Under the pieces are notes generated by a model, which was not told where the DNA came from, searched no databases, and saw only the letters and a list, made by a program, of their open reading frames with translations. A stretch of DNA of 64,000 nucleotides. Origin: an uncultured bacterium. Its GTDB lineage: Bacteria; Bacillota; Clostridia; Lachnospirales; Lachnospiraceae. Within the stretch, counting starts at the first letter, position 1, and the number at the start of each line of letters is the position of its first letter. The position numbers were made by a program, and so were the translations under genes. The stretch lies in contig CAMXIF010000009.1 in NCBI GenBank assembly GCA_947243845.1, forward strand, positions 1-64,000, read 5' to 3'. Of this stretch, positions 25,673-35,790 are shown one piece after another.

Positions 25673-26521
25673 ATGAGTGAAGTGATCTTTTCCGTTTTTC
25701 CCAGTGAAAATTTTATCGATCTTGGACTGTACCAGTTCGGCTGGGAACAGTGCGACCCCTCCCACTCCTTCGGGCCAGCCGCCAGGAATCACTACCTCTT
25801 CCACTTTTGCCTTTCCGGGACAGGTACCCTGATTGCCGACAACGCACAGGGTGAATCCATTACCTATCAGGTCAAGAGCGGACAGGGATTCATGATCTTT
25901 CCCCATCAGGTATGCACCTACATAGCAGACCATGAGATTCCCTGGGAATATACATGGCTTGAGTTTGACGGTCTTCGCGCCAAGGAAGCCATAGAACTGA
26001 CAGGCCTAAGCTGCAATCAGCCAATCTATAAGGCGCGTTATAAAGATATTGCAGAGAACATGAAAGACGAGATGCTCTATATCGTCAACCATGGAGATGC
26101 CTCTCCGTTTCACCTGATCGGACATCTCTTCCTCTTCATCGACTACTTTATGCGTTCCGCCTCCTCCACCCAAGTGAACAAAGGCAACAGCCTGCGGGAC
26201 TTCTATATCAAGGAAGCCATCTCTTTTATAGAACAGAATTTCCAAAATGACATCACCGTGGAGACTATCGCAGCCTCCTGTGGACTGAACAGAAGCTACT
26301 TTGGTAAGATTTTTCATGAAAATATGGGAAAATCGCCCCAGGAATTTCTCATTTCCTACCGCATGTCCAAAGCCGCCGAGCTGTTAAAACTGACAGCACT
26401 GTCAATTGCAGACATAGGAAATGCAGTCGGTTATCCGAACCAACTGCATTTTTCAAGGGCATTTAAAAATGTGTATGGCATTTCTCCCAGACAATGGAGA
26501 AACGAAAACAGCAAGCAGTAA
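25673..26521 (+). CDS. AraC-family regulator of the alpha-galactoside operon
   Basis: 282 residues. An N-terminal cupin-like sensor domain (about 1-150; FGPAARNHYLFHFCLSGTGTL) is followed by two helix-turn-helices in the C-terminal 100 residues (ITVETIAASCGLNRSYFGKIF; LSIADIGNAVGYPNQLHFSRAFKNVYGISPRQWR). GGAGG lies before the ATG. Divergent from the importer/GH36 operon, so it most likely activates it with an alpha-galactoside or galactose as signal. A TGACA-N4-TGTCA palindrome lies inside at 26391-26404. Confidence 0.92.
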   Translation: MSEVIFSVFPSENFIDLGLYQFGWEQCDPSHSFGPAARNHYLFHFCLSGTGTLIADNAQGESITYQVKSGQGFMIFPHQVCTYIADHEIPWEYTWLEFDGLRAKEAIELTGLSCNQPIYKARYKDIAENMKDEMLYIVNHGDASPFHLIGHLFLFIDYFMRSASSTQVNKGNSLRDFYIKEAISFIEQNFQNDITVETIAASCGLNRSYFGKIFHENMGKSPQEFLISYRMSKAAELLKLTALSIADIGNAVGYPNQLHFSRAFKNVYGISPRQWRNENSKQ

Positions 26522-26555
26522 AAAGTTCTCTGCTCGAAATCCATCTATGCTCGAT

Positions 26556-28469
26556 TTATGAAAACTCCGCAAGCTGTGCCAGCCAGATAGCCGCACAGGC
26601 GTCAGACGGCATCCGCAGATCGCCTCTTGGTGACACCGCCACGCTTCCCACCTTCGGACCGTCCGGCAGACAGGACCGCTTGAACTGCTGGGCAAAAAAT
26701 CTCTGATAAAAAATCTTCAGCCACCTCAATATGACACCCTTGTCATATATATCCTGAAAAGCCATACAGGCTACACGATAGACTTTTGCCGGCTCAAACC
26801 CACAACGAAGCATATAATATAAGAAGAAATCATGCAATTCATAAGGCCCCACCAGATCCTCCGTCTTCTGGGAAATAACGCCGTCCACCGGCGGCAGAAG
26901 TTCTGGACTGACAGGTGTGTCAAGTATATCTAAGAGCAGGGTCTGCAATTCCTCATTGCCGCAGGTATCCGCATAGTACCGCACCAGATGACGCACCAGG
27001 GTCTTGGGCACTCCCGCATTGACGCCGTACATAGACATATGGTCTCCGTTATAAGTAGCCCAGCCCAGCGCCAGTTCCGACATATCTCCTGTACCAATGA
27101 CTAATCCGCCCGTCTGATTGGCAATATCCATCAACACCTGCGTCCGCTCTCTGGCCTGTCCGTTCTCATATGTCACATCATGCTGCTCCATATCCTGTCC
27201 GATATCCCGGAAATGCACCGTCACCGCCTCTCTGATATCCACCTCCTGCAGGGTAGTCCCCAGCGCTTTTGCCAATCTACAGGCATTGTCATAGGTTCTG
27301 TCCGTGGTGCCAAAGCATGGCATGGTAACCGAGATGATCTTGTCCCGGCCAAGCCCCAGCATGTCGAAGGCCCGTACCGTCACTAAAAGCGCCAGGGTAG
27401 AATCCAGTCCGCCGGATATGCCGATCACCGCAGACTGACACCCTGTATGCTCATATCTCTTTTTAAGACCGTAAGACTGAATGGATAAGATCTCGTCACA
27501 ACGCTTATCCCGCTCTTCCTGTCTGTCCGGTACAAAGGGCTTGGGGCTGAAACTTCTTGTCAGAATAGTCTCTTCTTCTTCCATGGAAACAGATACTACC
27601 GTATGCCGGCGCATAGTTTCCGGATGATAGGTGCTCATCCTGCGTCTCTCATGACATAATCTGTGAATATCAATGTCCGCATAAAGATTTTCCGGCACAA
27701 AACGCTTTGCCTCGGCCAGTATTGTGCCATTCTCAGCTATGATATTATGCCCGCCAAATACCAGATCCTGGGTAGATTCCCCCTCCCCGGCAGAGGCATA
27801 AATATACGCTGTGATCTGCCTTGCGCTGGCAGATTTCACCAGCATTTCCCGATAGACATCCTTTCCAATGGTTTCATTGGAAGCAGAAAGGTTCACCATC
27901 ACGGTGGCGCCTGCCAGCGCATGGGCCGCTCCCGGTGAATCCGGCACCCAGATATCCTCACAGACCTCACAGCCCACCACCAGATCCGGCATATTCTCCA
28001 CCTGCAGCAGGATATCCGTCCCAAAGGGAATCTCTTTTTCCTTATATATATAGGGTTCCGGCTCCGTATTTCCTGGTACAAAATGCCTTGCTTCATAAAA
28101 TTCCGCATAGGCCGGAATAAATCGTTTGGGAATAAAAGCCAAAATCTCCCCATTCTGCAGCACAGCCGCCACATTATAAAGTTTATGGTCTTTTACCAGC
28201 GGCATCCCCACAAAAACAAGCGCATCAGAGCCTTCTGTAGCCTCCGCCACCGTATCCAACGCCTCCTTTGCCTGCAAAAGCAATATTTCCTGCAAAAACA
28301 GGTCACTGCAGGTATATCCCGTCAAACACAATTCCGGAAAGACGATGAGCCTGGCTCCTTTTGCAAGCGCTTCCTCGATTCCCTTACAAATCTCCTTCGC
28401 ATTATAGACCGGATCTGCTACCTTAATCTTCGGCGTCATGGCCGCTGCTTTGATAAACCCATGTTTCAT
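26556..28469 (-). CDS. nadE: NAD+ synthase, glutamine-hydrolysing
   Basis: 637 residues, two domains. The N-terminal nitrilase-type glutaminase (about 1-280) has [11 protein letters not shown] (Glu), a central lysine and the catalytic Cys in [13 protein letters not shown]. The C-terminal NAD synthetase has the pyrophosphatase loop [14 protein letters not shown]. It amidates nicotinate adenine dinucleotide in the last step of NAD synthesis. It is convergent with the AraC gene. Two TGACA-N4-TGTCA palindromes lie in it (26732-26745 and 26909-26922). Confidence 0.96.
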   Translation of the reverse strand: MKHGFIKAAAMTPKIKVADPVYNAKEICKGIEEALAKGARLIVFPELCLTGYTCSDLFLQEILLLQAKEALDTVAEATEGSDALVFVGMPLVKDHKLYNVAAVLQNGEILAFIPKRFIPAYAEFYEARHFVPGNTEPEPYIYKEKEIPFGTDILLQVENMPDLVVGCEVCEDIWVPDSPGAAHALAGATVMVNLSASNETIGKDVYREMLVKSASARQITAYIYASAGEGESTQDLVFGGHNIIAENGTILAEAKRFVPENLYADIDIHRLCHERRRMSTYHPETMRRHTVVSVSMEEEETILTRSFSPKPFVPDRQEERDKRCDEILSIQSYGLKKRYEHTGCQSAVIGISGGLDSTLALLVTVRAFDMLGLGRDKIISVTMPCFGTTDRTYDNACRLAKALGTTLQEVDIREAVTVHFRDIGQDMEQHDVTYENGQARERTQVLMDIANQTGGLVIGTGDMSELALGWATYNGDHMSMYGVNAGVPKTLVRHLVRYYADTCGNEELQTLLLDILDTPVSPELLPPVDGVISQKTEDLVGPYELHDFFLYYMLRCGFEPAKVYRVACMAFQDIYDKGVILRWLKIFYQRFFAQQFKRSCLPDGPKVGSVAVSPRGDLRMPSDACAAIWLAQLAEFS

Positions 28470-29218
28470 ATCCCGTTCTGCCTTTCTTTTTCTTAATCCT
28501 GACTGTAAATCCTTATCAGTCGTTCTCGTATTCGTATTGCTTATATTGTTTCCCTGTTATGCATTTTCCTATCATATCACGTCTAAAAATTGTGGAAAAT
28601 GTCTATAAATTCCATTTTACCATATTTTCCCGGATTTTATATCTTTATTTAAGCGCTTCCTTTGTTCTAAGTCATCCTTTTTCCTTTCGGGAAAATATAA
28701 TTTCTGTTATATATCACCCACTATTTTATTGGTAACACATGCTATTATAAGGTGGAAACATGCATAAAATCTGTATTTCTGGAGGCAGGTCTGCTTTTAA
28801 GATTTCCCTTGCGGATTACGCAATTTTGTCACAAAAACTGATTTAAATCCTATTTTAACTTTTTGGTGTTACTATTCGTAAAACTCATTTCGCTATTTTT
28901 GGCATCTCAAACATCTCTGCTGTCTCCAAAATCACCTGCAAACACTTTTTAACCCTTTTCCGAAAACAATAACGGCTAATACCTATTTTCTCCCGCTTAC
29001 CTCTAAATCGTATCACACATTTCTTTCACATTCACTCTATTGTTACATTACAGTCGTGTCTCTATTTTCTATCCGTCCTAAATTCCGCTATATCTCAGGG
29101 TTCTACACTGGTTTGCATTTTAATCACGGCTGTTCTTGTTCTGTGAATCTTCCCAGAAATCCGCTCTTTCTCGTTCCGTATTTTCGCACTTTTTTCACGC
29201 AAATTTTATACCATTAAA
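28470..29218. other. 749-bp stretch with no clear gene
   Basis: AT-rich intergenic DNA between hslO and nadE. The only ORF with a plausible ribosome site is a 28-codon frame at 28760-28846 (+), MHKICISGGRSAF..., with AAGGTGG five bases before its ATG and a TATTATAA 12 bp further up. A small TTTTCC/GGGAAAA hairpin is near 28679. I see no known RNA family. It may hold a small RNA or a decayed gene. Confidence 0.5.
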
Positions 29219-30106
29219 TCACGATTTAGTTTTTGCACTTTTCATAATTTCCCTTAATTCCTCTATGGCAAAGGTGTAATTTCTATTGCAGAAGTGGCAA
29301 TGCAGTTCTACCTCCCTGCCTTCATCAATCATCTCCTGTAAATCCGCTTTGCCAAGGCTGACAAGCACCTTTTCCACCCGTTCCTTACTGCAGTTACAGG
29401 AAAACTGTATCGGCAGGGTGTCCGTAATTTCCAGTCCCAGATCCCCTAACACAATCTCCAGGATCTGTTCCGGCGTACTACCTGCTTCCAACATGGCTGT
29501 AACCGACTGTATGGAAGATAGCTTCTGTTCCAGCCTGTCAATCACATCATCCGCCGTAAAAGGCATCAGCTGGATAATAAATCCCCCTGCCTGTCGTACC
29601 GTATTGTTCTTATCCATCAACACGCCCAGCGCCACGCTGGAGGGCACCTGCTCGGAAGCCGCGAAGTAATAGGTCAGATCATCTCCGATTTCCCCCGTCT
29701 TGAGTTCTATGGTAGATGCGTAAGGTTCCTTTAAACCCATATCTTTCATGACCGTGAGCACTCCGTTCCCGATCACCCCGCCCACATCCAGTTTGCCCAA
29801 ATGGTTGGGCGGCATCATCGCCTGCGGGTTGTCCGCATACCCCTTCACATTGCCCTTCGCATCCGCCGTCACTGTCAAGCCATGCACCGGGCCTGCGCCG
29901 TGAATCTGTAAAGTCAGTATGTCCTGTTCGCCTTTGAGCATGCTTCCCATCATCACCGCACCCGTCATCAGCCGCCCCAGGGCCGCTGTCACCACGGGAC
30001 TTGTATTGTGGGCCTCTCGCGCATATTCCACCAGTTCCCTGGATGTTACCGCAAATGCCCGAATCTGCGCGTCTGCTGCCGTTGCTCTTACCAAATAATC
30101 TGTCAT
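29219..30106 (-). CDS. hslO: Hsp33 redox-regulated chaperone
   Basis: 295 residues, normal for Hsp33. The C-terminal redox switch has four conserved cysteines in CNCSKERV and CHFCNRNY; oxidation releases zinc and activates holdase activity in the cytoplasm. The N-terminal domain (VRATAADAQIRAFAVTSRELVEYAREAHNTSPV) is typical. It lies 15 bp after the methyltransferase gene on the same strand. Confidence 0.96.
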   Translation of the reverse strand: MTDYLVRATAADAQIRAFAVTSRELVEYAREAHNTSPVVTAALGRLMTGAVMMGSMLKGEQDILTLQIHGAGPVHGLTVTADAKGNVKGYADNPQAMMPPNHLGKLDVGGVIGNGVLTVMKDMGLKEPYASTIELKTGEIGDDLTYYFAASEQVPSSVALGVLMDKNNTVRQAGGFIIQLMPFTADDVIDRLEQKLSSIQSVTAMLEAGSTPEQILEIVLGDLGLEITDTLPIQFSCNCSKERVEKVLVSLGKADLQEMIDEGREVELHCHFCNRNYTFAIEELREIMKSAKTKS

Positions 30107-30121
30107 GTTATGGTTCCTCCT

Positions 30122-30949
30122 TCACATCTTCTTCGCCACCACGTAAATCCTCTCACTCTCTTTCGTCACTGCCTCATGGGTATCCGCATCCAGCGTTTCC
30201 AACACAGACAGACCCGCTTCACGGAGCAGCCTGCACATCTGTTCCAACCGATATCCCCGCTGATAATGCGTCTCCTGAAACCTGTGAAACAGTTCTTCCT
30301 CTTCTCCCCTGACAAAGATTGTCAGATCGTATTCATTAATCTCTTCCGCTTCATGATAATAGTTTTCCCAGATAAAGCTGCATTCTTCCCGGTTCTCCGC
30401 AATTGTGGCTTCGCCTATGACATCGGCATATTTGTAGACTGTATTAAAGTCAAAGATAAAAATGCCGCCCGGATACAGATAATTATGTATCAGCCGGAAA
30501 GTCTGCAGGACATCCTCCTCTTCCAGCAGATAATTAATGGAATCGCACACGCTGACCACTGCCCCCACGGTACCGTAGAGTTCAAATTCCCGCATATCCT
30601 GCAACAGATATAGGATATCCAGTCCCGACTGCTCCCGCTTCTTGATGGCGATCTGCAGCATCTCCTGCGCATTATCCACGCCGATCATATCATACCCCTT
30701 CCGGGCCAGCATCTCTGTCAGGGTGCCGGTGCCGCAGCCCAGATCCAGAATGGTGTTTCGCTCCTGCCTGAGATTTCGTGCCTCCTGCTCATCTGAGGGC
30801 ACAGTTTCATCCGGCTCTGGCTTCTCGCCAGCGTCTTTGCTCACACCATACTTGTATAACGTCTCCACCAGAAACCCACACCACGCCTCATAGGGTGTCT
30901 CGTCCATAAATTCATCATAAACCTGTGCAAAATCCGTGTATGCCTCCAT
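30122..30949 (-). CDS. Class I SAM-dependent methyltransferase
   Basis: 275 residues from MEAYTDFAQVYDEFMD; GGAGG lies five bases before this ATG, better than the GTG at 30961. Motif I ILDLGCGTGTLTEMLARKG and the acidic post-I residue in MIGVDNAQEML define the SAM-binding fold. The YDEFMDETPYEAWC start is common in Clostridia methyltransferases next to hslO. The substrate is unknown. An unusual insertion (about residues 42-64, KDAGEKPEPDETVPSDEQEA) is acidic and probably a loop. Confidence 0.85.
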   Translation of the reverse strand: MEAYTDFAQVYDEFMDETPYEAWCGFLVETLYKYGVSKDAGEKPEPDETVPSDEQEARNLRQERNTILDLGCGTGTLTEMLARKGYDMIGVDNAQEMLQIAIKKREQSGLDILYLLQDMREFELYGTVGAVVSVCDSINYLLEEEDVLQTFRLIHNYLYPGGIFIFDFNTVYKYADVIGEATIAENREECSFIWENYYHEAEEINEYDLTIFVRGEEEELFHRFQETHYQRGYRLEQMCRLLREAGLSVLETLDADTHEAVTKESERIYVVAKKM

Positions 30950-30976
30950 TTGCTCCTCCACTCTGAATATGCTGTG

Positions 30977-33964
30977 CTATCTCTCAAGCTGCCAGACAGA
31001 ACCATGACATCCCTCTATATCATACAATACTTCCCATTCCATCTTCCCGTCAAAGTGGGATGTCTGCCGTCCCATCCTCTGCAGCGGGAATACAAACGTT
31101 GCATGTTCTTCAAAGGGCTCATCACTGCCAACAGCATCGACCTCCTCATCTTCCACATAGAGAACGACCTTTCCTGCCATCCCTCGGACTTTCAGATTCA
31201 CCCACTCTCCCGCAGGCAGCGTATAGTCAAATGTGTAAGTCCGGCCTTCTCTGGTAAAGCCAACCCGGCCCGTCTCCGGCTCTACCGCATAAAAAGCCCA
31301 TTTGGCATAGGCGCCGTCCCCCTCCGCAAGAATCTGCTCCTGATAAACGCCGGTTTGGCTGCTGCCCGCGGCAGTCCCCGGCTCCAGCCAAACGTTCATC
31401 TCAATCTCATAATCTGGCTCCGCTGCCGCTGTTTCCGCATATAGATAACGGCTGCTATCTATCTGACATGGGGAACCCTTCTTTGCAAGCGTCCTGGGTC
31501 TTACAGCTTCCGTGTTGTAATCGTAAACCTCCAACAGTTCATAAGCCGTTGGCTGCTTATTGGGAGAGTCCAGCTGCTGCAGCCTTTGTGCATGTTCCTC
31601 CAATTCCGATGCTCCCCACAGCTTCATGGACAATACCGTCAACGGTTCCCGGAAGCGGATAAACAGATCGTACTCGCTGATGCCGATATCCAGATTACCG
31701 CTCATATCATTCCATATCATATAGGAGGCCCCCAGCATCTGCGGCGAATAGGCGGGGATTATCTCCGTCTGATTATAGTCATAGAACTTGTTGGGCGCCC
31801 AGTTTTCATACAATTCCCTGCCATCCAGATGGTCATATCCGCCGCCCGGTATGATATAGAGGTGATTGTTCTGCATATTGATCAGGGAATATCCTGCCTC
31901 ATACATCTCCTGGGGATCTGCCCACAACGTACTCCAGATATTCATCTGCAGATTCTCCGGGGAAGGCTGTGTAGTGCCGCCGATATTGCTGAGACTCCCC
32001 CACAGGCGCACGGTCTTACCCGACTCCTGCACCAGTTCATTCATTTCCGTCAGGAACTGCCGATATTCCTCACCCTCACCGTAGTACTCATCCATGCCAA
32101 TGTTCACAATCCGAGCCTGCCTGAAAGCGCCCGTGTCCCTGTCAAGCGCCTCCCGCCACAACTGCTCCACCAGTTCCACCGCTTCTTCCTGGCCCAGATC
32201 AATCTGATCCACCGACTCATTGCTGGTACGCAGGGCATATTCAGGATACAGTTTGGTAATGGCCAGGGAATGCGCCGGCGTATCAATCTCCGGCACCACC
32301 GTCACGCCATAGACTCTGGCCGTCTCGATGAACTGATCTATCTCCTCCTTGGTATAGGCATAATCCTGGGAAGTCAGAGCCTCCCCCTTCCCATTCATCA
32401 TATCCGATTCCAGACGAAAGGCGCTGTCCGCCGTCATTGCCCGTTCTGCAGTGTCCGTCAGGCCGCTGGTGGCAAGAATGGTATTGTCATTGAAATGGAT
32501 TGCTAAATCATTCATCTTATACCAGGACATGACCTCCATCATTTGATACAGCGTATCCAAGGACACCGGTTTCCTGGCCACATCGATACCAAATCCCCGC
32601 ACCTGATAGAGCGGATAATCCCGTATCCTGCCCTGATATAAACTGGACTGCTGATAAGAACCACACAGATGCTGCAGGATGGTGACGGTTCCCCACCGCA
32701 CTCCCACAGCGCTCTCCGCCTTTATGACACATTTGTCAGTTATATCGCAGGTATATCCTTCTTCTCCCAATCCATTGGGCTGATCCGCATATCCAAGATA
32801 AAAATCTCCCGCCCTGACCTCTTCCATGGTGCCCTTGCAGACAGTCAGCCGCGGGACAGTAGACCGATTGTCATACTGACTGCAAAAAAGCTGCGCCACA
32901 TCCCAGAGCGCCTGTTCTGCTGCCTTTGCCTGTGCACTGCCGCCCTGTCCGGTTTCTGATGGGATACTGTCAATCCCCACCACAATCCGGGCGTTCTCTC
33001 CCACTTCGAAGTTCCCCTCTCCGCCGCACCATTCCGCCACGGAAGGAATGCCTGCCGGCTTGGGATTTTTCTCCGGGCTCCCGTCTCCTGCCAAGCATGC
33101 CTCCTGGTCATCCGCATCTCCCTGCCCGGTATCCAGTGAAACTGCCGCCGGCACCTGTACGGTAAAGGAAATCTCCCTGGCCTCTTCCCGGCCGCTTGTA
33201 TCCTCCACCCGGTAACCCACTGTTACTTCTTTATCCTGAATGGTCTCATAGACCGTACCGTCCGTACCAATGACCTGCTCTAAGTCCGCACCGATGAAAG
33301 TAATCCGGTACCCCGCAGGGGCCTCGGACATGACCAAACGTCTGCTCCCGTCCTTTGCCTTTTCAATAACAGGTGCTTTTAATAGATAAGCCGCAGGCTT
33401 GTCCGCATAAACCTCAAACTCATAGAGGGACACATTCTGATACAGATTAGAATAATCAGATTCTTCTTTAGACACCGCATAGGTGGACAAACGCAGATAC
33501 CGCACCTGCGCAGCCTCCTCCAGCACGATTTCCTGTCGTTTGGCCGCCGGCGCCGTGTCAAAGCTTTGTAATATCTGCCAGGTTTCCCCGTCCAGGGAAC
33601 CCTCCAGGGCATAGGATATCACATTTCTGCGCTCCCATTTCAGTACAACAAAAGAAACTGAAATTTCTTCCGGAAATTCCAGTTGTATATAGTGGGAGGC
33701 ATCCTCCCAGTTATTCTCGCTTGACCAGCGGGAAGTCAGCGTCTCATCATCCCCGTCAACGGCCATATCTGCAGACAGGTGCTCCTTCTCCATGCTATCA
33801 CAGGTAGCGATCACGCCCTTCCTTCTGGCAAGATTTTTATTTGCTGTATTTGCGAAATGCCTGACCGCCACAAAACCCGTCATGACTGTGCACACAAGGA
33901 CTGCCGCAATCAGACTGCCTGTCAAAACCGCCTTTTTCTTCTCTTTCATCCTTTCATGCCTCAT
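30977..33964 (-). CDS. Membrane-anchored beta-N-acetylhexosaminidase, GH20 with F5/8C and C-terminal LamG-like domains
   Basis: 995 residues (a start five codons later is possible). An N-terminal membrane anchor (about 11-35) is followed by an F5/8-type-C discoidin/CBM32-like domain (about 40-190), a small Ig-like stretch, the GH20 N-domain (about 310-450) and the catalytic barrel (about 450-790). The acid/base pair is in IGMDEYYG (about 625), with PEIDTPAHSLA upstream. The last 130 residues look like a concanavalin/LamG fold. It probably trims GlcNAc or GalNAc from host mucin or glycans at the cell surface. Palindrome TGACA-N4-TGTCA at 32725-32738. Confidence 0.92.
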   Translation of the reverse strand: MRHERMKEKKKAVLTGSLIAAVLVCTVMTGFVAVRHFANTANKNLARRKGVIATCDSMEKEHLSADMAVDGDDETLTSRWSSENNWEDASHYIQLEFPEEISVSFVVLKWERRNVISYALEGSLDGETWQILQSFDTAPAAKRQEIVLEEAAQVRYLRLSTYAVSKEESDYSNLYQNVSLYEFEVYADKPAAYLLKAPVIEKAKDGSRRLVMSEAPAGYRITFIGADLEQVIGTDGTVYETIQDKEVTVGYRVEDTSGREEAREISFTVQVPAAVSLDTGQGDADDQEACLAGDGSPEKNPKPAGIPSVAEWCGGEGNFEVGENARIVVGIDSIPSETGQGGSAQAKAAEQALWDVAQLFCSQYDNRSTVPRLTVCKGTMEEVRAGDFYLGYADQPNGLGEEGYTCDITDKCVIKAESAVGVRWGTVTILQHLCGSYQQSSLYQGRIRDYPLYQVRGFGIDVARKPVSLDTLYQMMEVMSWYKMNDLAIHFNDNTILATSGLTDTAERAMTADSAFRLESDMMNGKGEALTSQDYAYTKEEIDQFIETARVYGVTVVPEIDTPAHSLAITKLYPEYALRTSNESVDQIDLGQEEAVELVEQLWREALDRDTGAFRQARIVNIGMDEYYGEGEEYRQFLTEMNELVQESGKTVRLWGSLSNIGGTTQPSPENLQMNIWSTLWADPQEMYEAGYSLINMQNNHLYIIPGGGYDHLDGRELYENWAPNKFYDYNQTEIIPAYSPQMLGASYMIWNDMSGNLDIGISEYDLFIRFREPLTVLSMKLWGASELEEHAQRLQQLDSPNKQPTAYELLEVYDYNTEAVRPRTLAKKGSPCQIDSSRYLYAETAAAEPDYEIEMNVWLEPGTAAGSSQTGVYQEQILAEGDGAYAKWAFYAVEPETGRVGFTREGRTYTFDYTLPAGEWVNLKVRGMAGKVVLYVEDEEVDAVGSDEPFEEHATFVFPLQRMGRQTSHFDGKMEWEVLYDIEGCHGSVWQLER

Positions 33965-33993
33965 CTGTCACAGACGTGACAAACCTTCCGCCT

Positions 33994-34494
33994 CTAACTC
34001 AGCAGCACTCCCAAAAGTCCATAGGAAAAGATGGACATGATAATCGTAGCAATCACGATTCCCAAAAGTTCCGCCAGGATTGCTTTCTTAAAATCAATGT
34101 CCAGAAGCGCCGCAATCAGGGAACCGGTCCACGCCCCCGTACCCGGCAGGGGAATCCCCACAAAGAGCACCAAACCCCAAAACTCATATTTCTTGATGCT
34201 GTCGCTCTTACCCATAGCGCGGTTCTCCAGCTTCTCTATAATGCCCCGGAATAATTTAATCTTCTTAAGCAGCTTGAACACCTGCTTGATAAAGAGCAGT
34301 ATAAAGGGAATCGGAATGATATTGCCGATGATACAAAACGGGATGGCCGTGGTAATAGGCACCTGCAAAAGAGAGGCCACGATCAGACCGCCGCGAAGTT
34401 CCAGGATCGGAATCATAGAGATAATAAAAACCACTACTTCTTTGGCCACATACTTTCCCAGAGTATTGGCAAATGCAACTGCTAAACTTTCCAT
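33994..34494 (-). CDS. Small multidrug export-family membrane protein (COG2426)
   Basis: 166 residues with about four to five membrane segments. The sequences PILELRGGLIVA and GIPLPGTGAWTGSLIAALLDI match the putative small multidrug export family. The transport role is not established for most members. Between GH20 and hisC on the same strand; 29 bp upstream of GH20. Confidence 0.85.
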   Translation of the reverse strand: MESLAVAFANTLGKYVAKEVVVFIISMIPILELRGGLIVASLLQVPITTAIPFCIIGNIIPIPFILLFIKQVFKLLKKIKLFRGIIEKLENRAMGKSDSIKKYEFWGLVLFVGIPLPGTGAWTGSLIAALLDIDFKKAILAELLGIVIATIIMSIFSYGLLGVLLS

Positions 34495-34642
34495 TCTTAA
34501 TCCTCCAATGTCAGGACATCCTGCCGGCAGTTCCCGCGTCCTATGTCCCTTATCATCTTTTCTATATTATTATAATATATGTCTCCTATTATCAATTCTT
34601 TCAGAAATTACAGCCCCCAATCTCTTCAGAGGGCGTTTTCCT

Positions 34643-35698
34643 CTATCCGCAGATCTGATCCAACGCCGCATACAGCGCCTCCATCTGCTCATCCGTTCCA
34701 ATGGTGATGCGCAGATAATTGTCAATCCGCTCCTTGTTCCACCATCTGACATATATGTCATTTTTCTTCAGCCGTTCATAGATTTCCCTGGCCGGCACAC
34801 TCTTATGGGCTGCAAAGATAAAATTACCATAAGATTTGGGAAACGTAAAGCCCCGCCTTGTAAGTTCCGCTTCCGCTTGTGTGCGCGTGTGTATGATTTT
34901 CTCACAGCAGGATGCAAAATAAGCCCTATCCCGCACAGCCTCCACACCGAGTTCCAGTGTCGGATAATTCAAAGTATAGGAGTTAACAGAGTACTTCACA
35001 TCATTCAAGTACCGGATCAACTGCGGACTGCCCAGCGCATAACCAATCCGCATCCCAGCCATGGAGCGGGACTTGGAGAAGGTCTGTACCACCAGAAGAT
35101 TATCATACTTTTCCAATAACGGCACTGCGCTTATCCCGCCAAAGTCAATGTAGGCCTCGTCCACGATCACCACCACGTCCCGGTTGGCCGCCACAATCTC
35201 CTCCACCTGTTCCAATCCCATAAGTACACCGGTGGGCGCATTGGGATTGGGGAAGATTACCCCGCCGTTTGGCTGTTTGTAATCCTGCGGCCGAATCCTA
35301 AACTCTGCATCCAGTGGTTTTCTCTCATAAGGAATCCCGTAGACTTCTGCCCATACATCATAAAAGGAATAGGTGATATCCGGGAACAGAATCGGTCTGC
35401 CGCCATTGAAAAAGGTCATAAATGCCATGGACAGCACATCATCCGACCCCACACCGATAAAAATCTGATCCGTTCCCACATGATAATAGCCGGCCAGCTC
35501 CGCCGCAAGAGCCGTCTGCTCCGGAAACGCCGGATAAAGACGCATCCTGTCTGCACATAACTTTTCAATCGCCGCTGCCACACCCGGCGGGGGCGGATAA
35601 GGACTCTCATTGGTATTTAGCTTAATGATGCCGGGCCTGTCCGGCTGTTCTCCCGGTGTGTAGGGTACCACCTTACGCACATTTTCTTCCCATTTCAT
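34643..35698 (-). CDS. hisC: Histidinol-phosphate aminotransferase
   Basis: 351 residues. A PLP enzyme that converts imidazole-acetol phosphate to histidinol phosphate. Motifs: NTNESPYPPPPGV at the N-terminus, FPNPNAPTGVLMG, VDEAYIDFGG and the PLP lysine in VQTFSKSRSMAGMRIGYALG. No other his gene is in view, so HisC is encoded away from the main his cluster and might act on other aminoacids too. Palindrome TGACA-N4-TGTCA at 34747-34760. Confidence 0.93.
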   Translation of the reverse strand: MKWEENVRKVVPYTPGEQPDRPGIIKLNTNESPYPPPPGVAAAIEKLCADRMRLYPAFPEQTALAAELAGYYHVGTDQIFIGVGSDDVLSMAFMTFFNGGRPILFPDITYSFYDVWAEVYGIPYERKPLDAEFRIRPQDYKQPNGGVIFPNPNAPTGVLMGLEQVEEIVAANRDVVVIVDEAYIDFGGISAVPLLEKYDNLLVVQTFSKSRSMAGMRIGYALGSPQLIRYLNDVKYSVNSYTLNYPTLELGVEAVRDRAYFASCCEKIIHTRTQAEAELTRRGFTFPKSYGNFIFAAHKSVPAREIYERLKKNDIYVRWWNKERIDNYLRITIGTDEQMEALYAALDQICG

Positions 35699-35790
35699 GC
35701 CTTCAGCTTCTCTCTTTCCATATCTGTCATCGATTCTATCTCAATCACTGTGCAAATTACGATATAAGGCGCGTCCCTTATCCATAATCA

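Noticed and set aside
28760..28846. 28-residue ORF as a real small gene
   Set aside because: The ribosome site is acceptable but length, composition and lack of neighbours give no coding evidence; kept only as a note on the empty stretch.
33963..33982. TGTCAC-N4-GTGACA palindrome as another copy of the TGACA-N4-TGTCA motif
   Set aside because: The half-sites face outward, the opposite order to the repeated motif, and it occurs only once in my reading.
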